A stretch of 64,000 nucleotides of DNA from Bin80 sp965208025 (GTDB lineage Bacteria > Bacteroidota > Rhodothermia > Rhodothermales > Bin80): contig OZ242302.1 in assembly GCA_965208025.1 (NCBI GenBank), forward strand, positions 2,666,001 through 2,730,000, read 5' to 3'. The notes under the pieces were generated by a model. It searched no databases. It was not told the origin of the DNA and worked only from the letters and a program-made list of their open reading frames with translations. Shown in pieces: positions 18,983-27,281 of the stretch (the first letter of the stretch is position 1; each line of letters starts with the position of its first letter). The translations under genes and the position numbers were made by a program.

Positions 18983-19986
18983 GGCCTCTCCACTCCTGCA
19001 AATGTGATGGAATCTGTGAGCGAGTGTAGAAATGCTTCAAGATCCTCTTTTTCGGATTCACTCAGATTTAGCGGTTGAATTAGTCCACTTTGGCCGCGCA
19101 CGTTCTCTCCACCATGGTTGTAGTGATCAATGACCTCTGACAGGGTTCCCATTCGTCCATCATGCATATAGGGAGCAGTCTCGGAGATATTTCTAAGGGA
19201 GGGTACCTTAAACTTTCCATAATCTTCCTTCAATCCAGTGATTCGTGCACGACCAGAATCACCTTGACTGATAGATAACCCGTTATTTTCGAATTTCAAG
19301 TTGGATAGGAGAAACCCATTGTGGCAATGAGTACATCTTGCCTTTTCTTCAAACAATTTCAATCCTCTCCTTTCATGAACATTGAGAGCAAATCCATCCC
19401 CGGCCTTGTAGCTATCGTAGCGGGCTCCCCCACTCAGAAGAGTACGTTGATAAGCGCCGAGGGCCTGCGTCAGGCCTCGCAGTGTGGGAGGCTCCTCAAA
19501 TACATCAAGAAAAGACTGCCGATAGGTTGGGTCTGAGTTCAGTCGATGGAGAACGGAGGCGAGATCAAGTCCCATTTCAGTCGGATTCTGAAGTGGCCCG
19601 AAGACTTGATGTTCAAGTGTGATACTCCCACCATCCCAGAAAAGCAGATTATGGTAGGCCATATTGATTAGTGACGGAGTATTTCGAGTGCCAATGCGAC
19701 CATGAATCCCTTGACTGAAGATCTGTCCATCAGAGAAGAATTTTTCGGGGATATGACAAGTAGAGCAGGAGACAGTACTGTCTATCGAGAGCGTCGCGTC
19801 AAAAAATAGTTGCTCTCCAAGGAGAACCTTTGCTTTTGTGAGTGGATTGTGGGAGGGGATAGGTACCGCTTCAAATCCTGAGGGTACTACTGGACGTAAG
19901 TTTTCCTCAGAAACTGGATCAGGAGATACACAACTGGATATTGCGAAGGCAATGCTTACAGATCTGAAGAATAGAGAGATCATCAC
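18979..19986 (-). CDS. Di-heme enzyme, MbnH/MauG-like
   Basis: 335 residues with a probable lipoprotein or secretion signal (AFAISSC). Two c-type heme sites are visible: SCSTCHIPEKFF near residue 75 and RCTHCHNGFLLSN near residue 215. The segment FEAVPIPSHNPLTKAKVLLGEQLFFD is typical of the MauG/cytochrome c peroxidase superfamily. Members next to MbnP genes (MbnH) oxidise a Trp of MbnP to kynurenine, creating a copper site. The MbnP-like gene is directly upstream (58 bp), which makes that role most likely here. Confidence 0.85.
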   Translation of the reverse strand: MMISLFFRSVSIAFAISSCVSPDPVSEENLRPVVPSGFEAVPIPSHNPLTKAKVLLGEQLFFDATLSIDSTVSCSTCHIPEKFFSDGQIFSQGIHGRIGTRNTPSLINMAYHNLLFWDGGSITLEHQVFGPLQNPTEMGLDLASVLHRLNSDPTYRQSFLDVFEEPPTLRGLTQALGAYQRTLLSGGARYDSYKAGDGFALNVHERRGLKLFEEKARCTHCHNGFLLSNLKFENNGLSISQGDSGRARITGLKEDYGKFKVPSLRNISETAPYMHDGRMGTLSEVIDHYNHGGENVRGQSGLIQPLNLSESEKEDLEAFLHSLTDSITFAGVERP

Positions 19987-20044
19987 AATTTCTTGGTCAT
20001 TAGGCTAGGTTCCATAGGGGCATTCAACCGAGTGCGCGGGAGAT

Positions 20045-20866
20045 CTAAGGGTTGGCAATCTGAAACGCAGGGATGATCTGATCAGCAACCGCATTTGCAA
20101 CAGGCAAATTATTCATCGTGTGACAAATTCGCTGATCGGGATCATTTAGGTCAACATTTTTCAAGAACTCCGCATAGTTCACATCAATGTTGAGTGAGGC
20201 AGGCGTTTCATGATGAAGGGTAAGACGATGAGAGAGAGTAACTTCTCGGAGAAACTTCTCCGTACCCAGATGCACATCCCACCCAGCATCAGGAGTCCCA
20301 TCGTCATCTGAGTCTACCAGACCATCCACACGAAGAAAGAGGTAGCCCGCGTTCCAATTCCAATGGTTATTTCGATCCGTCTGCTTTGCCAATGGATGTT
20401 CAGGGGGGACTTGGGAGGGATCAACCCGATTCGTGGCCCCTGCAATCCCAACTTTAAAACGGATCTCCTTGTATTCTCCTGGTTGCAAAGAACCTATGTC
20501 ATAGGCAGTGATTCCAGCATCGTGCCTGACCAAAACCACTTGGTCTTGAACTGTATGAGAGATGTTCTCATCATTGTCTCCTTTGGCTGGAACCGTAAGA
20601 GGTTCACTTTCAAGGATAATTGCTTCGTTCTGAGTGTTGATAAGGGTGATTTCTGAAAGATATATGCGTGCGGATTCAAAGGAGATCGTAGCTCCATTCA
20701 CATCATATGTAGTGGAAGAATTCGTAGAGAGAGGCTGTCCATTCACATGAGCATTCACATGAAGTGTAAGGGTGACGGATCCATCTTCCATGACTGATGA
20801 GTCGCATCCAGCGAGTAGTAGTAACATGATGGACATTGCCATCCATAGATTTATTGTGTATTTCAT
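20045..20866 (-). CDS. MbnP-like periplasmic copper-binding lipoprotein
   Basis: 273 residues, lipobox LLAGC. The family pattern of MbnP (the 'metallo-mystery pair' partner) is clear: a beta-rich N-terminal part with SFESARIYLSEITLI, GEYKEIRFKVGIAGATN, then HPLAKQTDRNNHWNWNAGYLFLRVDG. The HWNW segment carries the Trp residues, one of which could be the kynurenine precursor. Substrate partner of the adjacent di-heme enzyme. First gene of the operon; a divergence from the small His-rich gene upstream leaves a 263-bp gap with dyad sites. Confidence 0.85.
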   Translation of the reverse strand: MKYTINLWMAMSIMLLLLAGCDSSVMEDGSVTLTLHVNAHVNGQPLSTNSSTTYDVNGATISFESARIYLSEITLINTQNEAIILESEPLTVPAKGDNDENISHTVQDQVVLVRHDAGITAYDIGSLQPGEYKEIRFKVGIAGATNRVDPSQVPPEHPLAKQTDRNNHWNWNAGYLFLRVDGLVDSDDDGTPDAGWDVHLGTEKFLREVTLSHRLTLHHETPASLNIDVNYAEFLKNVDLNDPDQRICHTMNNLPVANAVADQIIPAFQIANP

Positions 20867-21050
20867 TGGCTAAGTCATTAAGGGCTTGCGTTGAAGGTCA
20901 GTTCGCGCGTATTAAGGCGCGTTCATTCTGATATGGGATCACCTGCCCCAGGATTGACAACAATCAGGATTAACAGTCCCTATGGAAATTGTATTAGGGC
21001 AAATACGAATACATCCCTATATCAATCAGTGGATGCAGACGCTCAAGCCT

Positions 21051-21118
21051 GACCTATGATGAAAGGTCCACGATCAATTACAATACTTGACAAGACCTAT
21101 GATCCTGCGGAGTAGGTC
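21051..21118. promoter_or_regulatory. Two dyads sharing GACCTATGAT, candidate metal-regulator operators
   Basis: Site 1 (21051-21068) begins GACCTATGAT and ends AGGTC. Site 2 (21094-21118) begins GACCTATGAT and ends GTAGGTC. Both have GACCT arms inverted around the centre and share the same 10-base left arm, 43 bp apart. A TTGACA-like hexamer precedes site 2. They lie between the small His/Cys-rich gene and the MbnP-like gene, where the operon promoter should be. MerR-family metal sensors use GACCT...AGGTC-like dyads, so a copper sensor is a fair guess. Confidence 0.45.
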
Positions 21119-21129
21119 CAATTGGCAGG

Positions 21130-21486
21130 TCAGGAGGTAGGTGGTGGACCACGCGCCCAATGAGGTTTAGAAACATTTTGTTGGTGGGGAACCGCGTGGA
21201 GGATGAGGAGCGATTCAAAGGCGGGAAAATAATCTGGTGCGATGGTGGGCTTAGCCATATCGCCGATCAGAGATGCGGCAAATAGTGCTAAATAGGGACA
21301 GGATGTATGGTTGTGATGGACAGCTTGGTAACAAGCACCATCTACATCGGAGTGAGTGTGACCGTGCACCGGAGTATACATGTCGGTTACCGCCATGTAT
21401 ACAAGGTGGGAAAGAGGAGCGAACAGCCCCCCTATTACAAGTATACACGTCAATAAGATTGATGCCTTCCGGCGAGGAGAACACAT
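21130..21486 (-). CDS. Small His/Cys-rich membrane-anchored protein, DUF2946/CopL-like
   Basis: 118 residues: one hydrophobic segment (SILLTCILVIGGLFAPLSHLV), then a His-rich periplasmic stretch HGHTHSDVDGAC...HHNHTSCPYLALFA, and an end at ARGPPPTS. The C-x-H-rich core and the terminal R-x-PP are typical of DUF2946/CopL-like proteins found beside copper genes. It is upstream of the copper operon on the same strand. Metal binding is likely; its exact role is unknown. Confidence 0.6.
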   Translation of the reverse strand: MCSPRRKASILLTCILVIGGLFAPLSHLVYMAVTDMYTPVHGHTHSDVDGACYQAVHHNHTSCPYLALFAASLIGDMAKPTIAPDYFPAFESLLILHAVPHQQNVSKPHWARGPPPTS

Positions 21487-22070
21487 TTTCTATACACTCA
21501 AACGAAGCAGTCCTTGAATGATCATCTGACTACTTGATACTCAGTTTGCAAACCCGTTAAATCCAAAACTGTTCAGTGAGAAAAATTTGCCACCGTTGAG
21601 ATTTAATTGCGTCCTGATGATTTTTTCATCTGCTTGGATTGTAATGAGTTTATCGTTGTAATGAGTTTGTTTTGCTCATGTTTCGTACGCTTAAATTGAA
21701 AGTTCCTCTGAACGATTTTCTGTGGGAGTCTCCTCTGAATTGAATCCGATATGCTGGCTGGGCGAGACGATCTGTCATGTAAATTGGCAGTGGTTGGATT
21801 GTCCATTCTTCCATTCCAGTATTTCATATTAAGCGCGAATGATTTGCATAATGATCCTAAATGGATCGTCTTTTGTGGTACGCATAGGAGTCGGCAGCCC
21901 CAGAAAATGTTCCTCCCAAATATGTATTTCCGTTTGGGAATTATCCAGAATAGTTGAAAATAAAATCTGCTCAGAATTAGGTAGGGACACAATAAACATG
22001 CACACAATGGTTGTATCTCAGGGCAGGTACAGGACGTTCATACAGACAAAGGATCAAGTTCTTGCAACGT
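21487..22070. other. Gene-free stretch before an IS1595 fragment
   Basis: Several short frames occur on both strands (e.g. 21603-22007 minus, 21751-21957 plus) but none resembles a protein family. The last part is probably decayed insertion-sequence DNA, because the IS1595 zinc-ribbon fragment starts right after it. Confidence 0.35.
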
Positions 22071-22253
22071 ACAGAAATGTTTCTTGATGAGGAATCCGCA
22101 CCGAAGTGGTTTCACAGAGTATACTGGTCAAATGGAGTTTGATGCTGTCCAAATTGTGGTAGCGAGAACGTCTATCGGTGTAAACGCAAGACTATACCGT
22201 TCAGGGACCAGAGCTGCAAGAAGTATTTCAGCTTCAAGAGGGGACCGCGATAG
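22071..22253 (+). pseudogene. IS1595-family transposase N-terminal fragment
   Basis: In one frame it reads TEMFLDEESAPKWFHRVYWSNGV, a TGA stop, then CCPNCGSENVYRCKRK and CKKYFSFKRG. This matches the N-terminal zinc ribbon of IS1595 transposases (compare the intact one at 42054: MFPDDATAEAWF...CPRCGCDNVQV...CKKFFSVRIG). An internal stop and a TAG at 22251 show it is dead. Confidence 0.75.
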
Positions 22254-22467
22254 AATCCTAAAACATGTCTTTGAGGAAATAGACATAGGCGATCTATCTG
22301 GAATTAACCGCGCAAATGGCGAGTCCAGTAGGAAATTGCATTGTGACATTGGCGTTTCACAGTTTTGGAATGGCACATGCTTCACCGCAAGTTGCCAATT
22401 ATTTGCAGTATATGTTCCAGATCCGATTAAAGAACTTTCAATACGCTTAGTTGAGGGTAGGCAATGA
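22254..22467 (+). pseudogene. Tail of an unidentified protein, translationally coupled to the next gene
   Basis: The frame ending at 22467 encodes RILKHVFEEIDIGDLSGINRANGES and more (split here for length: the run ends IKELSIRLVEGRQ). Its TGA overlaps the ATG of the following gene. That coupling suggests the C-terminus of a real upstream gene whose 5' part was replaced by IS1595 debris. In this frame the debris extends the open reading frame to 22084, but that part is not protein-like. I do not recognise the family. Confidence 0.4.
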
Positions 22468-23258
22468 GTTCGACGATCCTCAATATCATGGATGATCTGC
22501 GGCAACAGGCCTTACAACAGGCGCAGAGGCTCCAGATTTCGCGCGAGTTGCAAGAACTTCCTATCACTGTTGACTATGAGTTGATTCAGAGAGCAGCTCA
22601 ACTTTTAGAGATTGCTGTACTTGAGCTTGTTTCAGAGAGACAGCCCGAGTATGAGTCGAAATTAAAATTGGTTGCAGCGGATGCTTTTCGTTTGTTTAGA
22701 GTAGTTCCACGGCCTGATGACGCGTTGGATACGGGTATTATGTTGTTGCGAGCAGGCGCATTAGCGGTTCTTGGTGATATGGGGTTTGATGCCGCTCGTT
22801 GGCTTCGGGAAAACAGTTGGCCAGAATTACCTTTAGAGTCACATAATTGGAAGGAACGTACTTGGGCAACAGTGGTGGATGTATGGCTAAGGCTTTTCCG
22901 TAAGGACGGTTGGAATGACCGAGACCTCGTTCTGACACGAATTTCTAGTTTACGGGAGGTTCAATTAACTTTTGAAAAAGAATATTTGCAAAGATTGGAT
23001 ATCTCCAACGCAAAAGCTGGTGCTCTTGAATTGATGGGTCTCTACCATCTGGCCAAAGCAGCAGAAATTTTCGCTCACTATATGACCGATGGTGTTGTAA
23101 ACGGAAAATACCAGATCCAAGAATTATTGGACTCTCATTTTGATCAAGTTTTAGCTGTAGGTAGACTAGCGAAGATGATTGAATTGGAACCGCTGTCCCT
23201 ACTATTGTCAGCCAGTGCTACCCGATTGGCTGAAAATTCAATGAGTATTACAACGTAA
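22464..23258 (+). pseudogene. Truncated N-terminal domain of a large defence-type helicase
   Basis: 264 residues, alpha-helical. Segments such as LLRAGALAVLGDMGFDAARWLREN, WPELPLESHNW and WLRLFRKDGWNDRDLV, and the terminal ATRLAENSMSIT, resemble the N-terminal domain that precedes the DEAD/DEAH motor in a class of defence-island helicases, where a 'NSIWTVTR' segment leads into the motor. Here the frame breaks exactly at that point: the last residues and the TAA come from an IS21-end scar (23242-23332). The motor domain is absent. The gene is coupled (ATGA) to an upstream gene fragment, as in two-gene helicase defence systems. The family assignment is from memory of the pattern. Confidence 0.4.
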
Positions 23259-23332
23259 GTGAGACATCAATTGCGATTGATGTGAGCCACCAGTTCTCTC
23301 GTAATTGATGGCTCTTTTGTTCGCAATACGCA
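23242..23332. repeat. IS21 scar: left and right ends fused
   Basis: About 90 bp that begin TGAGTATTACAACGTAAGTGA like the left end of the IS21 at 37021, and finish with GTAATTGATGGCTCTTTTGT like its right end near 39590. The whole internal part is missing. It is an internally deleted IS21 relative and it truncates the helicase gene. Confidence 0.7.
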
Positions 23333-23416
23333 GAGTAATGTTTTCAAAAGAAGAAAACATAGCAATTTTGATGCTCAGAAACTGTAGACCGTCAACGAAC
23401 ACGCGACAGACCAATA

Positions 23417-23847
23417 TCAATCACAATTAAAATTGTTGGCTTCGTGGGGAGAGGGTTTACTCCAGATTGTTAGCATCAATTCATTATCGTGTAACTCGTA
23501 GACAGGGCGTTGACCAGCATGCGCCTCACTTCGATCCAGGATGGTCCTAACTCCTTTACCACGAAGCTTGAAAAACGCAAGTCCAGTTCTTGAAGAATTT
23601 ATTTGTGACAGGAAGTCAACTAATAGTTCATTTCGCGTAAACACGCGACGAGACATCTTTTCAATCGTCAATCTATTCGGCAGTTTCCCAGGACTGTATA
23701 TCTCCATGCGGTCGGAATACAGGTACATCCTAATTTTTGCTCCTCTAACTGAATAATCTCTGTGCGCAACAGCATTGACAATTGCCTCCTGGATTGCTCG
23801 TAGGTCATATTGATGGTAGTCTACACGGCCGATAGGTTTTATAGATG
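23417..23847 (-). pseudogene. AlbA_2/Schlafen-type protein, C-terminal part (split by an IS)
   Basis: Encodes SIKPIGRVDYHQYDLRAIQE, then AIVNAVAHRDYSVRGAKIRMYL and DRMEIYSPGKLPNRLTIEKM. This is the HATPase_c_4-like C-terminal domain that follows the AlbA_2 domain in RecG-like/Schlafen-type regulators. It continues in frame from 25436 once the IS and one copy of the 4-bp GATG duplication are removed; the junction reads FMLKP-SIKPIGRVDYHQ. The rebuilt protein would have 416 residues. Confidence 0.85.
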
Positions 23848-25431
23848 GAGCCTCTTTCAAAACTCTTTATTTTCTCCTGTTGTCCCGGCTGAATTGCGGC
23901 TTAAACTGGTTCAATCTGGTCGGACTACGCGAATCATCGGCGGGGGTTCGGTGTTTTGTGGATTCAACCAGTGTTTTGCCTGCACGGAGGTCTCTGTTTG
24001 GTGAATTTCGTCCACGATCCGTGTAGATTTCACACACCCCTCCCACGGCATCTGTGGTTCAGAGCGCCCAAATTCTGTTATGCAGGGGGTGGATGGCGGG
24101 TTTACTGCACCATCCGCAGCATTTGGTCCACCGTGAGCACCACCACGCTGAACATCAAATGACAGAGGACTTTCTCGTGCCCACGGACTCGGATATTGCG
24201 TCCACCGAACTCATCTTTGAGCCGCCCAAAGGCCCGCTCCACGGTGGAACGCTCCCGGTAGCGAACCCGCTCCGCAGGAATGAATCCGGCCGTACGTTGT
24301 GCCTTTTGCTCGCGACGATCCGCCGCTTTTTTGTTGCGCGGATTCGGATCAATGATCGGTACACGCCCCGAGGCGCTCCGATGTGCGACAATCTCCTTCG
24401 CGTCATAGGCGCTGTCCATGAGATCGTAACAGTTGTCCACCCGCTGCTGCGTCAAGTGCGCCAAGGGAAGCGCGGCCTGACTATCATGCAACGAGGCAGA
24501 GGTCACCAAACAGCTGATCGGAACCCCTCCGTCCGCCGTATCCATGTGTAGCTTATAGCCCGTCCATCGTTGCGTATGCCCCTTCGCGTTCCGCTTGCAG
24601 CCCACCGTACAATCCTTCGGTAATGCGTCCAACATCTCGCCTAACTCCATCTTCAACTGCTGCTCCAAGCGACGAGGCACCTTGGGACGGGCCTCCCCCT
24701 TCTTCGGACGCCCCCGCTTGCGTGGCTTCACGGGGGTGGACATGTCAGCCTTCGGAACCGGACGCTCCCGTGCTTCAATCGCCGTTGAATCCCGTGAAAT
24801 ATGCCCCACTAACTCCCCCGCGTACCCCTGTTTGATCAAGGCTTCATGGATCCGAGTCGGTAACTTCGCCAACGCAAACTCCTGAAACGCACGAGAAAAC
24901 GTGGGCGCACTCGGCACATCACACGAGCGGGACCAACCACATAGGGACCGAAGCAAAACATCCGATAGAAGCCGCTCCCGCAATCCGGAGGTCGTCGGAA
25001 TATTTAACGCCATCTTGGCCAAAAACGACCGCGCAAGACAGACCCGGTGCGCACGCGGGCGTCCCACCGAACGAAGCCGGGGACGAGGCAGATGATCCTC
25101 CACACACACCAACTCAAATAACAACAACAACTTCCTCAATCGTTTGGGCAACGCTCCATAGTTCTGCTCCACACATGGAAACAACTCCTGTTGGCAGGAA
25201 ATATAAAAACCGCGTATCTTCTTGGTAAGGGACATGGGATTCTCCGGGGTTTGTTGGATTTGCAATACTCCTAAAAATACAAAATTCGGAGATCCCTGCC
25301 CCTTCGTTTGTGACCAAAAAAACGATACCTCCCAGAGCAGATCAGCCCCCTAACATTCTTTAGTACCCAGATCCATCAATCAGAAAAATCTCTCAAAAAA
25401 TCATCCAATTGAGGAATTTTGAAAGAGGCTC
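23848..25431 (-). mobile_element. DDE insertion sequence (IS4/IS5 type), about 1584 bp
   Basis: Terminal inverted repeats GAGCCTCTTTCAAAA (23848-23862) and its complement (ending 25431). Flanked by GATG on both sides (23844-23847 and 25432-25435), a 4-bp target duplication. It carries one transposase gene and splits the AlbA_2 gene. Removing it restores the frame exactly, so the boundaries are well supported. Confidence 0.9.
24102..25235 (-). CDS. DDE transposase (DDE_Tnp_1 type, IS4/IS5 superclass)
   Basis: 377 residues from the ATG at 25235, which has a GGAG ribosome-binding site 7 bases upstream; the frame opens earlier at a TTG. Catalytic residues appear in GHISRDSTAIEARERP (Asp), NCYDLMDSAYDAKEIV (Asp) and RERSTVERAFGRLKDEFGGR (Glu). 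The KRGRPKKGEARPK stretch is basic and probably contacts DNA. Intact and presumably active. Confidence 0.92.
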   Translation of the reverse strand: MSLTKKIRGFYISCQQELFPCVEQNYGALPKRLRKLLLLFELVCVEDHLPRPRLRSVGRPRAHRVCLARSFLAKMALNIPTTSGLRERLLSDVLLRSLCGWSRSCDVPSAPTFSRAFQEFALAKLPTRIHEALIKQGYAGELVGHISRDSTAIEARERPVPKADMSTPVKPRKRGRPKKGEARPKVPRRLEQQLKMELGEMLDALPKDCTVGCKRNAKGHTQRWTGYKLHMDTADGGVPISCLVTSASLHDSQAALPLAHLTQQRVDNCYDLMDSAYDAKEIVAHRSASGRVPIIDPNPRNKKAADRREQKAQRTAGFIPAERVRYRERSTVERAFGRLKDEFGGRNIRVRGHEKVLCHLMFSVVVLTVDQMLRMVQ

Positions 25432-25435
25432 GATG

Positions 25436-26255
25436 GTTTCAGCATAAATCGGTCCACAAAATTAATTGCGTTTTCAATTTGTGTACTCGCATTACCCTTT
25501 ATCTTTTCTGTATGAACCAGATCGTCAGATGAAAGACGAGTATTTTGATAAACCGCAGCCTCAATATAGGCGAATCTGAAATGTTTTTGCGGTTCTTTGC
25601 CGAAGGTAAGTAAACCGGCAAATGTTGGATAAATTATATCACCTCTGGTCTTGACAACTATCTCCCTGTTAAGTAGCAAGTCTAGCCAGGAAATTGCTTT
25701 CGGGACACCTCCAAAGAAACGCTCCAACTTCACCTGATCTAAATCATCCAACGTTGCAGTAGGAACCGCTTGTTCGTCAAAAACGAAGCTTTGACCTCTG
25801 TCTTGGAACAGTCTGGGGAGCAACCCCACAGTTACGATCTGTTTACTTGATCCCACCCGTTCATAGTAACGCCCTCCTTTCGTCGCGTGGACAATAATTC
25901 CCCTATGAATGTCAACCAGAAGAATGGCGACATTCTTTCCATCGGGAGTTGAAATCTGCTCTCTACGAAGGATTGGACGGATAGGAGGATCACAATTGTT
26001 GGTGGCTATATTAACGATCCAGGATTCTACAAGCGGAAGTCGGTCATTCGGAATTCCACAAACAATTCCATTATCTCTCACGCCGAGAAGAATCGTACCA
26101 CCCTCTGTATTCGCGAAAGCAACCATCTCACCGGCAAATGATTCTTTATTCGGGGAGTAGACTCGGTCACCCCTAAATATGATCTCTTTGAACTCCGACC
26201 CAGAATCCTCCCCCGATTTCAATTGTCGCTCAATCTCATCCAATGTGTACAGCAT
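25436..26255 (-). pseudogene. AlbA_2/Schlafen-type protein, N-terminal part (split by an IS)
   Basis: The N-terminal AlbA_2 domain is complete: GSEFKEIIFRGDR, then FAGEMVAFANTEGGTILLGV and GRYYERVGSSKQIV. The frame runs into the IS at 25431 and ends in foreign residues near 25401. Proteins of this family combine a nucleic-acid binding AlbA_2 domain with an ATPase-like module and are frequent in defence islands. The gene begins 6 bases after the stop of an ATPase gene fragment, so the two formed an operon. Confidence 0.88.
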
Positions 26256-26261
26256 CAGAAA

Positions 26262-26746
26262 TTAGTAACCATATCGTTCATATCGGAGACGAAATGCTTT
26301 GGCACTCCCCTCCATGATTGGGGTAACCGTCCTCCTAATTTCTGGTTGGTCAATACTTCCTGCATGGAGTACTTTACCCAAACGATCTTCGTTTCCCAGA
26401 GCAACGATAAGTTCAGCATCTCCATTAACTGGAATATTTGCGTTGTGTGTCGCAATAATGATTTGACGCTTAAACTTCCGCTGGCGCGAAAGATCAACTA
26501 TTACATTATAGACATATTGATTATCTAAGTCATCTTCTGGCTGATCTATTACGATGGGTTGATCACCAGTTGATCACAGTAGGCTTAGAATCGCTATACT
26601 CTTTTCTCCAATAGATCCAGTCTCAATGGTTTTGAACGATCCGTCCTTCGCACGGACTTGAGTTTGAATCTGATCCTCAGGCAAAAAGAACTCAATTTCG
26701 TTGAGTCGAGGGGAGGTGATGTTTTGGAGAGCATTAAAGAAATGTT
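26262..26746 (-). pseudogene. C-terminal end of a TrlF-like AAA/ABC ATPase
   Basis: There is no start codon, but the frame reads SPRLNEIEFFLPEDQIQTQV, SIGEKSIAILSLL, a TGA stop, STGDQPIVIDQPEDDLDNQY (Walker B), RQIIIATHNANIPVNGDAEL (switch His), and an end at AFRLRYERYGY. This is the C-terminal nucleotide-binding lobe of SMC/ABC-like ATPases of the TrlF type. The 5' part is missing, replaced by the ISL3-derived relic at 26747. The internal TGA shows further decay. Confidence 0.75.
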
Positions 26747-27059
26747 GGTTCTACCACGAACCTTGTGGATAGAGGTCTAATCCTCCACAGAAGAATAGAA
26801 TCTCACTTCTGAATTTTTCAAACGTTCGGTATCTTCTCCCGACCATTTTGAGTTCTTGAATTGTGCCGTTAATTCACTTGCGATGGTGTTCGATCACCGA
26901 GGACATAGAGCATTACAGGCGCTGTGAAAATGGTGCTAAAACATTTCGGCAACCTTGAGACGCTATTGATGAACATCTTCTCAGCACGGATAATACACAT
27001 TTCTAAGAACTCTACTGATAATACAATGGTTCTCATTCCACACAAATTGTGGTAGCCCC
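26747..27059. mobile_element. Internally deleted ISL3 relic (MITE-like, 313 bp)
   Basis: The left end starts GGTTCTACCACGAACC and for about 150 bases follows the right-hand part of the ISL3 element (transposase 3' end). The right end has the complementary terminus (CACAAATTGTGGTAGCCCC). Nearly all of the transposase gene is deleted. Divergence of several percent marks it as older than the two full copies. It truncates the ATPase gene and lies just upstream of the reverse transcriptase gene. Confidence 0.75.
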
Positions 27060-27281
27060 CTTTTTTCTAATTCGTGCATACCAGAAAATCCCTAATTTTA
27101 TCAGAGTTAACTTCTTTCTAAATACTCGTCATATTGTTTGGTAGCGTATCTTTGTTTCAAATTTGAAAAGAAGACCTGCATCCCACAGGTGGAATATCAA
27201 CAAACATTTCAAAATTATAACAAGAGCCAGGCTAAGTGATTGGAGATCCAACCTATACCTGCTTAAAATAACGAATCCACG

